This document shows positions 16,652-24,684 of a stretch of 64,000 nucleotides of DNA, one piece after another; the first letter of the stretch is position 1, and each line of letters starts with the position of its first letter. The stretch comes from Shewanella zhangzhouensis (GTDB lineage: Bacteria; Pseudomonadota; Gammaproteobacteria; Enterobacterales; Shewanellaceae). Below the pieces are notes generated by a model. The model did not search any database and was not told where the DNA came from. It saw only the letters and a list, made by a program, of their open reading frames with translations. A program made the position numbers and the translations under genes. The stretch spans positions 4,289,501 to 4,353,500 of the forward strand of contig NZ_CP080414.1 in assembly GCF_019457615.1 (NCBI RefSeq), in the 5' to 3' direction.

Positions 16652-17154
16652 ACAAGCTGATTGGTAACGCACCCCGTCATCCCGGCTTGTGGACAGATTC
16701 CGCCGCCAAAGATGTTTGCCCCGCATCTCAGGTGATCACCCAAAGCACTCAATCCCAGGGGCGCCAAGAGATACAGCAGCTCGCCCCAGAGCTCGCACGC
16801 CTCAGTCTTGAGGGCCGATGGATAGTGCTTATCAGCCCACCCAACATCGGACTCAAATCCACTCTGGCACAGGCTGGTGTGCGCATGGACCGTGTGCTGC
16901 TGGTGCATGCCAAAGACGAATTTGAAACCCTGTGGGCGATGGAAAAGGCCCTAACCAACGGTACCTCAAGCGCCGTACTGTGCTGGACCAACGAACTGGA
17001 TCCCAGAGATAAACGCAGATTGGCATTGGTAGCCAAAAATGCCGTGGCATTGGGTGTCATTTTTGAAAATGTAAATGCTCACTCACAGGCCAACGCTTTT
17101 ACTGTTAGGCCCGAGTTAAGTCACCCCCTTCGCAGTGCCTCTCCGCTGCACTGA
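16648..17154 (+). CDS. sulA: SOS cell-division inhibitor SulA
   Basis: 168 aa. The core (residues about 50-130) has the SulA family pattern: LEGRWIVLISPP, LAQAGVRMDRVLLVH, LWAMEKALTNGTSSAVLCW and RRLALVAKNAVALGVIF. SulA blocks FtsZ polymerisation until DNA damage is repaired. The N-terminal 45 residues are poorly conserved. The gene is fused in translation to lexA by an ATGA overlap, so it must be under the same two LexA boxes, consistent with the lexA-sulA arrangement of Shewanella and Vibrio rather than the separate sulA of E. coli. Confidence 0.85.
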   Translation: MNKLIGNAPRHPGLWTDSAAKDVCPASQVITQSTQSQGRQEIQQLAPELARLSLEGRWIVLISPPNIGLKSTLAQAGVRMDRVLLVHAKDEFETLWAMEKALTNGTSSAVLCWTNELDPRDKRRLALVAKNAVALGVIFENVNAHSQANAFTVRPELSHPLRSASPLH

Positions 17155-17173
17155 TCATCTCCTCATCCCTTTG

Positions 17174-17197
17174 AGCCCCGTTATCGGGGCTTTTTTT
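17174..17197 (+). terminator. Rho-independent terminator after lexA-sulA
   Basis: Stem AGCCCCG / CGGGGCT with TTAT loop and seven T, 19 bp after the sulA stop. Confidence 0.93.
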
Positions 17198-17227
17198 CGA
17201 TAATTTTTTCAGATAATTAGAAAATAA

Positions 17228-17243
17228 AGTGATCTTGATCAAT
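17228..17243. promoter_or_regulatory. CRP/FNR-like site upstream of the cox operon
   Basis: AGTGATCTTGATCAAT resembles the CRP consensus TGTGA-N6-TCACA (7 of 10 core positions, with the inner GATC..GATC symmetric) and contains TTGATCAA, close to FNR half-sites. It lies 300 bp before coxB in the 388-bp region 17155-17542, which otherwise holds only the sulA terminator. Functional status is inferred. Confidence 0.45.
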
Positions 17244-17542
17244 ATTTAAACTGCAAGTAATGTAGTTCAGGTTAACAACGATTTGTTTGTTATATCCGGG
17301 CGATTATGTCGTCGCAGTATCTGAGGCTTGCGCCATGGATATTGTGTATTTGACCGATATATTCAGCTGTAGGTGCAAGTGTGGTGAACAAAGCTGTAGT
17401 TCATTAAATAAGATACCAACCGCCAACGCACTTTGAAGTCATCGTTGCTTTTTGTGGGAACCGAAGAGTTTGCATAGAGCAGAGACTTACTGTGTGACTC
17501 TTCTTTGTAGTTGCTTGATGCAATTGACAGAGGAGATGTCTT

Positions 17543-19105
17543 GTGAAGCAATGGTTGTATTGTTTCGCGGCGGCTTTTATGGCCCCGCCCATCCTTGCGG
17601 CTGATATGCCGCTCAACATGACACAAGGTGTTACTGAGATAAGTGGCAGGGTCTATGGCCTGCACATGACTATCCTGTACATCTGCTGTGCCATAGGTGT
17701 AGTGGTTTTTGGCGCCATGATTTACGCCATGATAAACCACCGCAAATCCAAAGGGGCCGTTGCCGCCCAATTTCACGAAAGTACCAAGGTCGAAATCGCG
17801 TGGACTCTGGTGCCCTTTCTGATCCTGATTGCCATGGCTATTCCGGCAACCAAGACCCTCATCGCCATGGAAGATCCCTCCAACGCCGACTTGACCATCA
17901 AGGTCACCGGCTCCCAATGGAAGTGGCATTACGATTACTTCGACCACGACTTCGGCTTTTACAGCATCCTGGCGACCCCCAGAAGTCAAATAGAAGGCGC
18001 CGAAGCAAAAGGCGATCACTACTTGCTGGAAGTGGATAAGCATCTGGTGCTGCCCACCAACCGTAAGGTTCGCTTTTTGATGACTTCCGACGATGTCATT
18101 CACTCCTGGTGGGTGCCTGCATTTGCCGTAAAAAAAGATGCCAATCCGGGCTTTATCAACGAGGCCTGGACCCGGATAGATAAACCCGGCATTTACCGCG
18201 GCCAATGTGCCGAACTGTGCGGTAAAGACCACGGTTTTATGCCCATAGTGGTTGAGGTATTGCCCGAAGCAGAGTTTGACGCCTGGGTTGAAAACCAGAA
18301 GCAACTGGCAAGCAACGCCGCTGCCCAAGCCGCTGCGGCATTGAACCAAACCCTTTCCATGGAAGAACTGATGGCGCAGGGTGAAAAGGTGTACATGGCC
18401 AGCTGCGCCGCCTGCCACCAACCCAATGGTATGGGCCTGCCCGGCGTATTCCCCGCCCTTAAGGACAGTGCCATTGCCATGGGTCCTGTCGACAAGCATC
18501 TCGACATCGTTATCAACGGCAAAGCCGGCACAGCCATGCAGGCATTCAACAAGCAGTTGTCTGCCACAGAGATTGCCGCTGTTGTGACCTATGAGCGTAA
18601 TGCATGGGGCAACAATACAGGTGACACAGTGCAGGCCTCTGATGTTAACGCCCATGGCAGTAACGGCGCTCCCGCAGCCCAGACCGAGATGCAGGGAGCT
18701 GACCAAGCGACACCCGTCAGTGCAGCCGTGACATCGACCGAAGCTCCTCCAGTTGCCGAACCTACTGCCGACGAGCCTTCATCCGACGAGCCCATGTCGA
18801 TGGACGCTTTGATGGCCCGTGGTGAGCAAGTGTACATGGCTTCTTGCGCGGCGTGTCACCAAGCCAATGGTGCCGGTTTGCCCGGTGCGTTTCCCGCCCT
18901 CAAGGGAAGCCCAATCGCTACCGGCCCCATCGCCAATCACCTCGACATAGTCATTCACGGCAAAGCCGGGACCGCGATGCAGGCTTTTGGCTCAATGTTG
19001 TCTGCCAGGGACATTGCTGCGGTGGTGACCTATGAACGTAACGCCTGGGATAACAACACCGGCGATAACGTTCAGGCCACCGACGTAAACAATCATGGAA
19101 AGTAG
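17543..19105 (+). CDS. coxB: Cytochrome c oxidase subunit II with two fused cytochrome c domains
   Basis: Subunit II of an aa3-type terminal oxidase, carrying the CuA centre that accepts electrons from cytochrome c. GTG start with AGGAGA 6 bases upstream. Signal peptide (residues 1-20), two transmembrane helices (about 35-60 and 80-100), then the cupredoxin domain with the CuA ligands CAELC (Cys222, Cys226) in GQCAELCGKDHGFM. Two homologous c-type heme domains follow, CAACH at 288-292 and at 435-439, joined by a Pro/Glu/Ala-rich linker (about 385-420). At 520 aa it is much longer than plain subunit II (about 300 aa). The domains presumably form a built-in electron relay. Confidence 0.93.
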   Translation: MKQWLYCFAAAFMAPPILAADMPLNMTQGVTEISGRVYGLHMTILYICCAIGVVVFGAMIYAMINHRKSKGAVAAQFHESTKVEIAWTLVPFLILIAMAIPATKTLIAMEDPSNADLTIKVTGSQWKWHYDYFDHDFGFYSILATPRSQIEGAEAKGDHYLLEVDKHLVLPTNRKVRFLMTSDDVIHSWWVPAFAVKKDANPGFINEAWTRIDKPGIYRGQCAELCGKDHGFMPIVVEVLPEAEFDAWVENQKQLASNAAAQAAAALNQTLSMEELMAQGEKVYMASCAACHQPNGMGLPGVFPALKDSAIAMGPVDKHLDIVINGKAGTAMQAFNKQLSATEIAAVVTYERNAWGNNTGDTVQASDVNAHGSNGAPAAQTEMQGADQATPVSAAVTSTEAPPVAEPTADEPSSDEPMSMDALMARGEQVYMASCAACHQANGAGLPGAFPALKGSPIATGPIANHLDIVIHGKAGTAMQAFGSMLSARDIAAVVTYERNAWDNNTGDNVQATDVNNHGK

Positions 19106-19115
19106 GGGAACGATA

Positions 19116-20711
19116 ATGACAACCACGACCCACGATACCCATCAGGGCGTCCATGACGAACACCATCATGGCCCGGCCAAGGGCATAATGCGCTGGATAT
19201 TAACAACCAATCACAAGGATATAGGCACACTCTACCTTTGGTTCAGTTTTATTATGTTCCTGACCGGTGGCGCCATGGCCATGGTGATCCGTGCCGAGTT
19301 GTTCCAGCCTGGATTACAACTGGTTGAGCCTAACTTCTTTAACCAGATGACCACGGTACACGGCCTTATCATGGTGTTTGGTGCCGTTATGCCAGCCTTT
19401 ACCGGGTTGGCTAACTGGCTGATCCCCATGATGATTGGGGCACCAGATATGGCATTGCCCAGGATGAACAACTGGAGTTTCTGGATTTTGCCCTTTGCCT
19501 TCCTCATCTTGCTCAGCTCGCTGTTTATGGAAGGCGGTGCACCCAACTTCGGCTGGACGTTTTACGCCCCTCTGTCCACCACCTACAGCCCCGACAGTAC
19601 AGCACTGTTTGTGTTTTCGGTTCACATCATGGGGATCAGCTCCATCATGGGTGCCATCAACGTGATAGTGACCATAGTCAACCTGCGCGCCCCCGGTATG
19701 ACCTGGATGAAACTGCCTCTGTTTGTCTGGACCTGGCTTATCACCGCATTCCTGCTGATTGCCGTGATGCCAGTGCTGGCCGGGGTTGTTACCATGGTGC
19801 TCACCGACAAATACTTCGGTACCAGTTTCTTTGATGCCGCAGGTGGCGGTGACCCTGTGATGTTCCAGCATATCTTCTGGTTCTTCGGTCACCCCGAGGT
19901 GTACATCATGATCCTGCCTTCATTTGGGATCATCTCGGCGATAGTGCCGGCATTCAGCCGTAAAAAGCTCTTCGGTTATGCCTCCATGGTTTACGCCACG
20001 GCCAGCATCGCCATCCTGTCGTTTCTGGTGTGGGCACACCATATGTTCACCACTGGGATGCCGGTGTTTGCCGAGCTCTTCTTTATGTACTGCACCATGT
20101 TGATTGCGGTACCCACGGGGGTGAAGGTGTTTAACTGGGTCGCGACCATGTGGCGTGGTTCCATGACCTTTGAAACACCCATGTTGTTTGCCATTGCCTT
20201 TATCATCCTCTTTACCATTGGCGGTTTCTCGGGATTGATGCTTGCCATCACGCCAGTGGACTTCCAATACCACGATACCTACTTTGTGGTTGCACACTTC
20301 CACTACGTGCTGGTGTCCGGCGCCATTTTCTCGATTATGGCGGCGGCCTATTACTGGTTACCCAAGTGGACCGGGCACATGTATGACGAAAAGCTCGGCA
20401 AGCTGCACTTCTGGTGTTCGGTGATTTCAGTGAACGTGCTGTTTTTCCCGATGCACTTTCTTGGCCTCGCGGGTATGCCAAGGCGAATTCCGGACTATGC
20501 GATTCAATTCGCTGACGTAAACCAGATAGTCTCCATAGGCGGCTTTGCCTTTGGTCTGTCGCAGCTCATCTTCCTCGCGGTGGTTATCAAGTGTATCCGC
20601 GGCGGCGAACGTGCTCCGGCCAAGCCATGGGAAGGCTCAGAGGGTTTGGAGTGGACGCTGCCAAGTCCTGCCCCCTACCACTCGTTCAGCACTCCTCCCG
20701 AGGTGAAATAA
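19116..20711 (+). CDS. coxA: Cytochrome c oxidase subunit I
   Basis: Catalytic subunit with heme a, heme a3 and CuB, reducing O2 to water and pumping protons. 531 aa with 12 expected helices after a His-rich N-terminus (HDTHQGVHDEHHHG). Conserved parts include TTNHKDIGTLYLWFSF, TVHGLIMVFGAVMPAF, WFFGHPEVYIMILPSFG (CuB ligand and cross-linked Tyr) and HDTYFVVAHFHYVL (heme ligands). The ATG at 19116 has AGGGGA 6-7 bases upstream and is preferred to an earlier in-frame ATG at 19095 that overlaps coxB. Confidence 0.96.
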   Translation: MTTTTHDTHQGVHDEHHHGPAKGIMRWILTTNHKDIGTLYLWFSFIMFLTGGAMAMVIRAELFQPGLQLVEPNFFNQMTTVHGLIMVFGAVMPAFTGLANWLIPMMIGAPDMALPRMNNWSFWILPFAFLILLSSLFMEGGAPNFGWTFYAPLSTTYSPDSTALFVFSVHIMGISSIMGAINVIVTIVNLRAPGMTWMKLPLFVWTWLITAFLLIAVMPVLAGVVTMVLTDKYFGTSFFDAAGGGDPVMFQHIFWFFGHPEVYIMILPSFGIISAIVPAFSRKKLFGYASMVYATASIAILSFLVWAHHMFTTGMPVFAELFFMYCTMLIAVPTGVKVFNWVATMWRGSMTFETPMLFAIAFIILFTIGGFSGLMLAITPVDFQYHDTYFVVAHFHYVLVSGAIFSIMAAAYYWLPKWTGHMYDEKLGKLHFWCSVISVNVLFFPMHFLGLAGMPRRIPDYAIQFADVNQIVSIGGFAFGLSQLIFLAVVIKCIRGGERAPAKPWEGSEGLEWTLPSPAPYHSFSTPPEVK

Positions 20712-20712
20712 G

Positions 20713-21279
20713 ATGACGGCGCCCGGGGTTTCTCACCGAAAGCTGATAATCGGACTCTGCCTTGGCTGCGTTGGAATGTTCGGTTTTGGTTTCGCCCTTG
20801 TCCCCCTTTACGACGTGCTGTGCGAACAATTGGGGATTAACGGCAAAACCAGTTCCGAAGCCGCGCAATACAGCCAGATGCAGGTAGACGAAGCCAGAAC
20901 TGTGACCGTGGAGTTTATGGCGCAGGTGCAACCCGGGATGCCATGGGAATTTGGCCCGGCGGTTAAGCGCATGGAAGTACATCCAGGGCAGCTGGTACGC
21001 ACCGATTTTCTGGCACACAACCTGTCGTCAAATGCTCTGGTTGGCCAGGCTATTCCTTCGGTATCCCCCGGACAGGGCGCCGCTTATTTCAATAAGACTG
21101 AGTGTTTTTGCTTTAACCAACAGGTGTTGGCAGGAAAAGACAGTGCCAATTTGCCACTGATTTTCTTTGTGGATCCGGATTTGCCTGAGTCTATCCATAC
21201 CCTGACCCTCTCTTACACCCTGTATGACATCACAGACAAGGATCTGGCCGGTGCCCTGCAGGCGGGAGCCATGAAATGA
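20713..21279 (+). CDS. ctaG: Cytochrome c oxidase assembly protein CtaG (Cox11)
   Basis: Copper chaperone that inserts CuB into subunit I. 188 aa: one N-terminal membrane helix (about 10-32) and a periplasmic beta domain with the copper-binding CFCFNQQ motif, followed by PLIFFVDPDLPE, a typical Cox11 strand. It begins one base after the coxA stop and overlaps coxC by four bases (ATGA), so it is embedded in the oxidase operon. Confidence 0.94.
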   Translation: MTAPGVSHRKLIIGLCLGCVGMFGFGFALVPLYDVLCEQLGINGKTSSEAAQYSQMQVDEARTVTVEFMAQVQPGMPWEFGPAVKRMEVHPGQLVRTDFLAHNLSSNALVGQAIPSVSPGQGAAYFNKTECFCFNQQVLAGKDSANLPLIFFVDPDLPESIHTLTLSYTLYDITDKDLAGALQAGAMK

Positions 21280-22151
21280 CAAGCAAGCATCAAAACTACT
21301 ATGTTCCCAGCCAGAGTGGCTGGCCCATTATCGGCGCTATTGGCCTGTTTTTGATTGCCTACGGCGCGGGTAATTTTGTACATCAGCTTAAATCGGGTGG
21401 CAGCGGCGCCGGATACATTCTGCTCGCCGGTGTTGCCGTCATTCTGTTCATGATGGTTGGCTGGTTCAGAAATGTGATTGATGAGTCCATGTCGGGACTT
21501 TACTCAAGCCAGATGGACAGGTCCTTCCGTCAGGGGATGAGCTGGTTCATCTTTTCTGAGGTCATGTTCTTTGCGGCCTTCTTTGGCGCGCTTCTCTACG
21601 CTCGCACCATAGCAGTGCCCTGGCTTGGCGGTGCTTCCAACAACGCCATGACACACGAAGTACTTTGGCCGGCGTTTGAGGCCGTGTGGCCACTGGAAAC
21701 CACCCCTGACGGCACCAAAACCCAGGCCATGGGCTGGACGGGTCTGCCGCTGATCAACACCATCCTGCTGCTCACCTCCTCCTTTACCCTGCACTTTGCC
21801 CATATGGGGCTTGAGAAGGGTAAACGCACGGCGCTGACACTCTGGCTCGGGTTCACCATTTTATTGGGATTGGGCTTCCTGTCGCTGCAGGTTGAAGAGT
21901 ATATCCATGCCTACACCGAAATGGGGCTCACCCTGGCGTCCGGTGTATATGGCAACACCTTCTTTTTGCTCACAGGCTTCCACGGCCTGCACGTTACCCT
22001 CGGCACTATCTTCCTGCTGGTGTTGTTTTTCAGGGTGCTTAAGGGCCATTTCAGCCACGATAACCAGTTCGCGTTTCAGGCTGGCAGCTGGTACTGGCAC
22101 TTTGTGGATGTGGTTTGGCTCTGCCTGTTTGTGTTTGTTTACGTACTTTAG
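21276..22151 (+). CDS. coxC: Cytochrome c oxidase subunit III
   Basis: 291 aa, seven predicted helices. Contains FFAAFFGALLYAR, the long helix 3 motif THEVLWPAFEAVWPLETTPDGTK region (loop) and HGLHVTLGTIFLLVLFFR near the C-terminus, all standard for CoxC. Subunit III stabilises the core and shields the proton-uptake side of subunit I. ATGA overlap with ctaG shows coupling. Its stop lies three bases before the converging DUF2909 stop. Confidence 0.95.
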   Translation: MTSKHQNYYVPSQSGWPIIGAIGLFLIAYGAGNFVHQLKSGGSGAGYILLAGVAVILFMMVGWFRNVIDESMSGLYSSQMDRSFRQGMSWFIFSEVMFFAAFFGALLYARTIAVPWLGGASNNAMTHEVLWPAFEAVWPLETTPDGTKTQAMGWTGLPLINTILLLTSSFTLHFAHMGLEKGKRTALTLWLGFTILLGLGFLSLQVEEYIHAYTEMGLTLASGVYGNTFFLLTGFHGLHVTLGTIFLLVLFFRVLKGHFSHDNQFAFQAGSWYWHFVDVVWLCLFVFVYVL

Positions 22152-22153
22152 GT

Positions 22154-22369
22154 TCAGTAAGGCCTGGGGTGAGGTGTTATCCACCCCAGCGCCAGAGCCA
22201 CCAGCAGCAAGAGTATGACCAGGGCAGACAGGGCGACACGGCGACCCAAATAGCGGCTCATGGGGACACTGCCATCCCCCTTGACCATGATGTAAAGGGC
22301 GCGGCCGAGATTGAAGATGATAAAAATCAGCAGCAATACCAGCACAGATTTAAAAACAAAAGCAGTCAT
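22154..22369 (-). CDS. DUF2909 family twin-transmembrane protein
   Basis: 71 residues with two hydrophobic helices (about 3-23 and 45-65) joined by a short loop (YIMVKGDGSVPMSRYLGRR). DUF2909 proteins are regularly encoded inside cox operons of gammaproteobacteria, often on the opposite strand as here; function is unknown, probably oxidase assembly or stability. I use the ATG at 22369 because GGAG precedes it by 5 bases; an upstream start at 22450 would add 27 unconserved residues. Its start codon shares two bases with the SURF1 start on the other strand. Confidence 0.75.
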   Translation of the reverse strand: MTAFVFKSVLVLLLIFIIFNLGRALYIMVKGDGSVPMSRYLGRRVALSALVILLLLVALALGWITPHPRPY

Positions 22370-23117
22370 GGATTCTCCGGGTACCAGGCCGGGATATGCC
22401 GGCAAGTTGCTGATGTTATTCACTCTGGTGCTGTTTGCTGTGCTCGTCAAGTTGGGATTTTGGCAACTCGAACGGGCAGAGGAAAAGCGTGAGTTGCTGG
22501 CGTCATTGGCAGAACACCATCAGGCCTCCCCCTTATCGATGGACAGTTTGCTGGCAAGGCAAGCCAATTCGGACGACCTCGAAGGTTACCGACTGGAGGT
22601 GACCGGGGAGTTTATCCCCGGGATAACGGTGCTGCTGGATAATCAGGTGCTGGATGGCCAGGTGGGATACAAGGCGTTTCGCCTGCTGCGGGTGAATGGA
22701 TTTCAAAGTGTGTTGTTGGTGGAGTTGGGGTTTGTGGCTGCGGGCCGCGACAGAGCAACGCTGCCACAAATTGAGCCAATTGATGGTCAGCTGAGCGTAA
22801 AGGGCCGGATTTATCGGCGCAAACTGAATCCGCTGAGTGATGATCTGGCCGCCGAAGCGGGCGATCCAATGCGCATTCAGGCGCTCAACATACCCGCGCT
22901 TGCGGCTCAATTGCAGCTTGAGGTTATTGACCTGGTGCTACAGCCAGACAGCCTGCCGGGCAGGCCCTTACCCAGGCGCTGGATGCCGGTCAATATGCCA
23001 CCGGAAAAACATCTGGGCTACGCGGCACAGTGGTTTTCCCTGGCGGCAGCATTGGCACTGCTGGTGATTTTTTATGTTGTGAAGTCAAGGAAGAAACAGA
23101 ACGAGTTAAGGGATTAA
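22368..23117 (+). CDS. SURF1-family cytochrome oxidase assembly protein
   Basis: Membrane protein needed for heme a insertion into subunit I. About 249 aa with two terminal helices (about 15-33 and 222-240) around a periplasmic domain. Family features are KLGFWQLERAEEKRELL after helix 1 and PPEKHLGYAAQWFSLAAAL before the C-terminal helix. The start is uncertain: ATG 22368 gives a short cytoplasmic lead and has no clear ribosome site; an ATG at 22311 also lies in frame. Either way it starts within or against the divergent DUF2909 gene. Transcribed with coxBAGC by read-through. Confidence 0.85.
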   Translation: MDSPGTRPGYAGKLLMLFTLVLFAVLVKLGFWQLERAEEKRELLASLAEHHQASPLSMDSLLARQANSDDLEGYRLEVTGEFIPGITVLLDNQVLDGQVGYKAFRLLRVNGFQSVLLVELGFVAAGRDRATLPQIEPIDGQLSVKGRIYRRKLNPLSDDLAAEAGDPMRIQALNIPALAAQLQLEVIDLVLQPDSLPGRPLPRRWMPVNMPPEKHLGYAAQWFSLAAALALLVIFYVVKSRKKQNELRD

Positions 23118-23145
23118 TCATTCATAAATGTAAGAGGAGAGAGAC

Positions 23146-23688
23146 ATGAACTCCCAAAAATTCAGTGCGCGCCCCCTGCTTCTGCTGTTGCTGGCTTTCA
23201 TACTGCCAGTCGCGCTGGCGAAGCTCGTCCTCAGCCAACACTGGTACAACGAAGGGGTGACCAATCAGGGGCAACTCTTCACCGAGGAAACCAGTTACCA
23301 AAGCCTGGGCGCCACCAACCCGGCACCACAACGATGGCAAATTCTTTATCTGATGCCCCAAACCTGCGATCAAATGTGTAAAGACAGGCTCTATGTCATT
23401 CATCAAAGCCACACAGCGCTTGGCGCTGAGCGAAGCCGGGTCACTCCCCTGGTGCTGGTGTCTGACTCGAGCGACATCACAGCCCTCGACGGCGCTGAGT
23501 TACCCACAGCCTCACTGCCAATGGCACTGAACCCCTTACTGGCATCCCAGGAATTTATTCTGGTCGACCCCATGGGCACCCTGGTGATGCGCTATCCCTC
23601 GGTCAGTGGACAAGAAGCGAATATCTCCCAAGGCAAAGCCATGTTGGCCGACCTGCGTAAACTGCTTAAATTATCGAGGGTTGGCTGA
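23146..23688 (+). CDS. Conserved cox-operon protein with CxxxC motif (thioredoxin-like)
   Basis: 180 aa with one N-terminal membrane anchor (about 10-28) and a periplasmic domain. LYLMPQTCDQMCKDRLYVIHQ resembles the strand-loop-helix of Sco/thioredoxin-like proteins, where CxxxC binds copper or exchanges disulfides; the distal FILVDPMGTLVMRYP matches the end of such folds. I see no conserved Sco-type His. Similar unnamed proteins occur at the same place in other gammaproteobacterial cox operons. AGGAGAG lies before the ATG, and its TGA overlaps the ctaA start by one base (TGATG). A role in CuA or heme maturation is inferred. Confidence 0.75.
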   Translation: MNSQKFSARPLLLLLLAFILPVALAKLVLSQHWYNEGVTNQGQLFTEETSYQSLGATNPAPQRWQILYLMPQTCDQMCKDRLYVIHQSHTALGAERSRVTPLVLVSDSSDITALDGAELPTASLPMALNPLLASQEFILVDPMGTLVMRYPSVSGQEANISQGKAMLADLRKLLKLSRVG

Positions 23689-24671
23689 TGACACTGAGAA
23701 ACCTGCTCAAACTCACCCTCGCCTGCACCCTGATGGTGATTTTACTGGGGGCTTATACCCGCCTGTCGGATGCCGGCCTGGGTTGCCCCGACTGGCCCGG
23801 CTGCTATGGTCACTTTAAAGTCCCCTCTGCGGCCCATGAGCTGGCCAAAGCCGAGTCGCTGTTTCCAGACCATACGATTGATCCCACCAAAGCCTGGCCG
23901 GAAATGATCCACAGATACATTGCCAGCAGCCTGGGCTTGCTGGTGATCTTGGTGCTGATAGCCTGTTACAGGTTGAAAGAAGCACCGCGCAAACTGCCGA
24001 TATTTATTCTGCTGCTCATATTGTTCCAGGGCGCACTGGGCGCCTGGACTGTCACCATGAAGCTGATGCCCGTGGTGGTTATGTCTCATTTGCTTGGCGG
24101 TTTTACCCTGCTGTCGCTGCTGACCTTGCTGTATTTGCGTACCAGTGGTTTCCGCATCCCCGGCGGAGATCCGGGCATGCGTCAGTATCAGCGACTGGCA
24201 CTGGCCTGTGTTGGGGTATTGGTTGCGCAGATCCTCCTGGGGGGCTGGACCTCGTCCAACTATGCGGCCCTCGCCTGCACAGAGTTACCGTTTTGCGAGG
24301 GCGATTGGACAACCAATCTGAAAATTGCCGATGCCTTCTCACCCTTCCAGGGTACGCACCCCAGCTTTGAATTTGGTGTGCTGGACTACCACGCCCGCAT
24401 GACCATACATATCGCGCATCGCTTTGGTGCCATGATTACTGCGGCTCTGCTGGGGCTGTTGGCGTTTCGCATGATAAGCCGGGCCCATAGCAAGGTGCTT
24501 CGCCATGCCGGTTGGGTACTGGCAGGTTTTTTGGTGCTGCAAATTGGCCTGGGGATTTCCAACGTAGTGCTTCATCTCCCACTGGCCATTGCCGTTGCCC
24601 ACAATCTGGGGGCCGCATTTTTGCTGGTCACACTGGTCTTTATTAATTACGCACTGTGGCGCAAAGCCTGA
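23688..24671 (+). CDS. ctaA: Heme A synthase (CtaA/Cox15)
   Basis: Converts heme O to heme A by oxidising the C8 methyl group. 327 aa with eight predicted helices in two four-helix halves. Typical motifs are the opening GAYTRLSDAGLGCPDWPGCYG, the heme-ligand EMIHRYIASSLG in helix 2, and the second-half HIAHRFGAMI, which repeats the same pattern. Placed directly before ctaB, so heme B to O to A conversion is encoded in order. Start coupled to the preceding gene. Confidence 0.94.
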   Translation: MTLRNLLKLTLACTLMVILLGAYTRLSDAGLGCPDWPGCYGHFKVPSAAHELAKAESLFPDHTIDPTKAWPEMIHRYIASSLGLLVILVLIACYRLKEAPRKLPIFILLLILFQGALGAWTVTMKLMPVVVMSHLLGGFTLLSLLTLLYLRTSGFRIPGGDPGMRQYQRLALACVGVLVAQILLGGWTSSNYAALACTELPFCEGDWTTNLKIADAFSPFQGTHPSFEFGVLDYHARMTIHIAHRFGAMITAALLGLLAFRMISRAHSKVLRHAGWVLAGFLVLQIGLGISNVVLHLPLAIAVAHNLGAAFLLVTLVFINYALWRKA

Positions 24672-24684
24672 AAAAGGAGCTGTT

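Noticed and set aside
17363..18706. 447-codon antisense frame over coxB
   Set aside because: It overlaps an oxidase gene with intact CuA and heme motifs and has no recognisable content.
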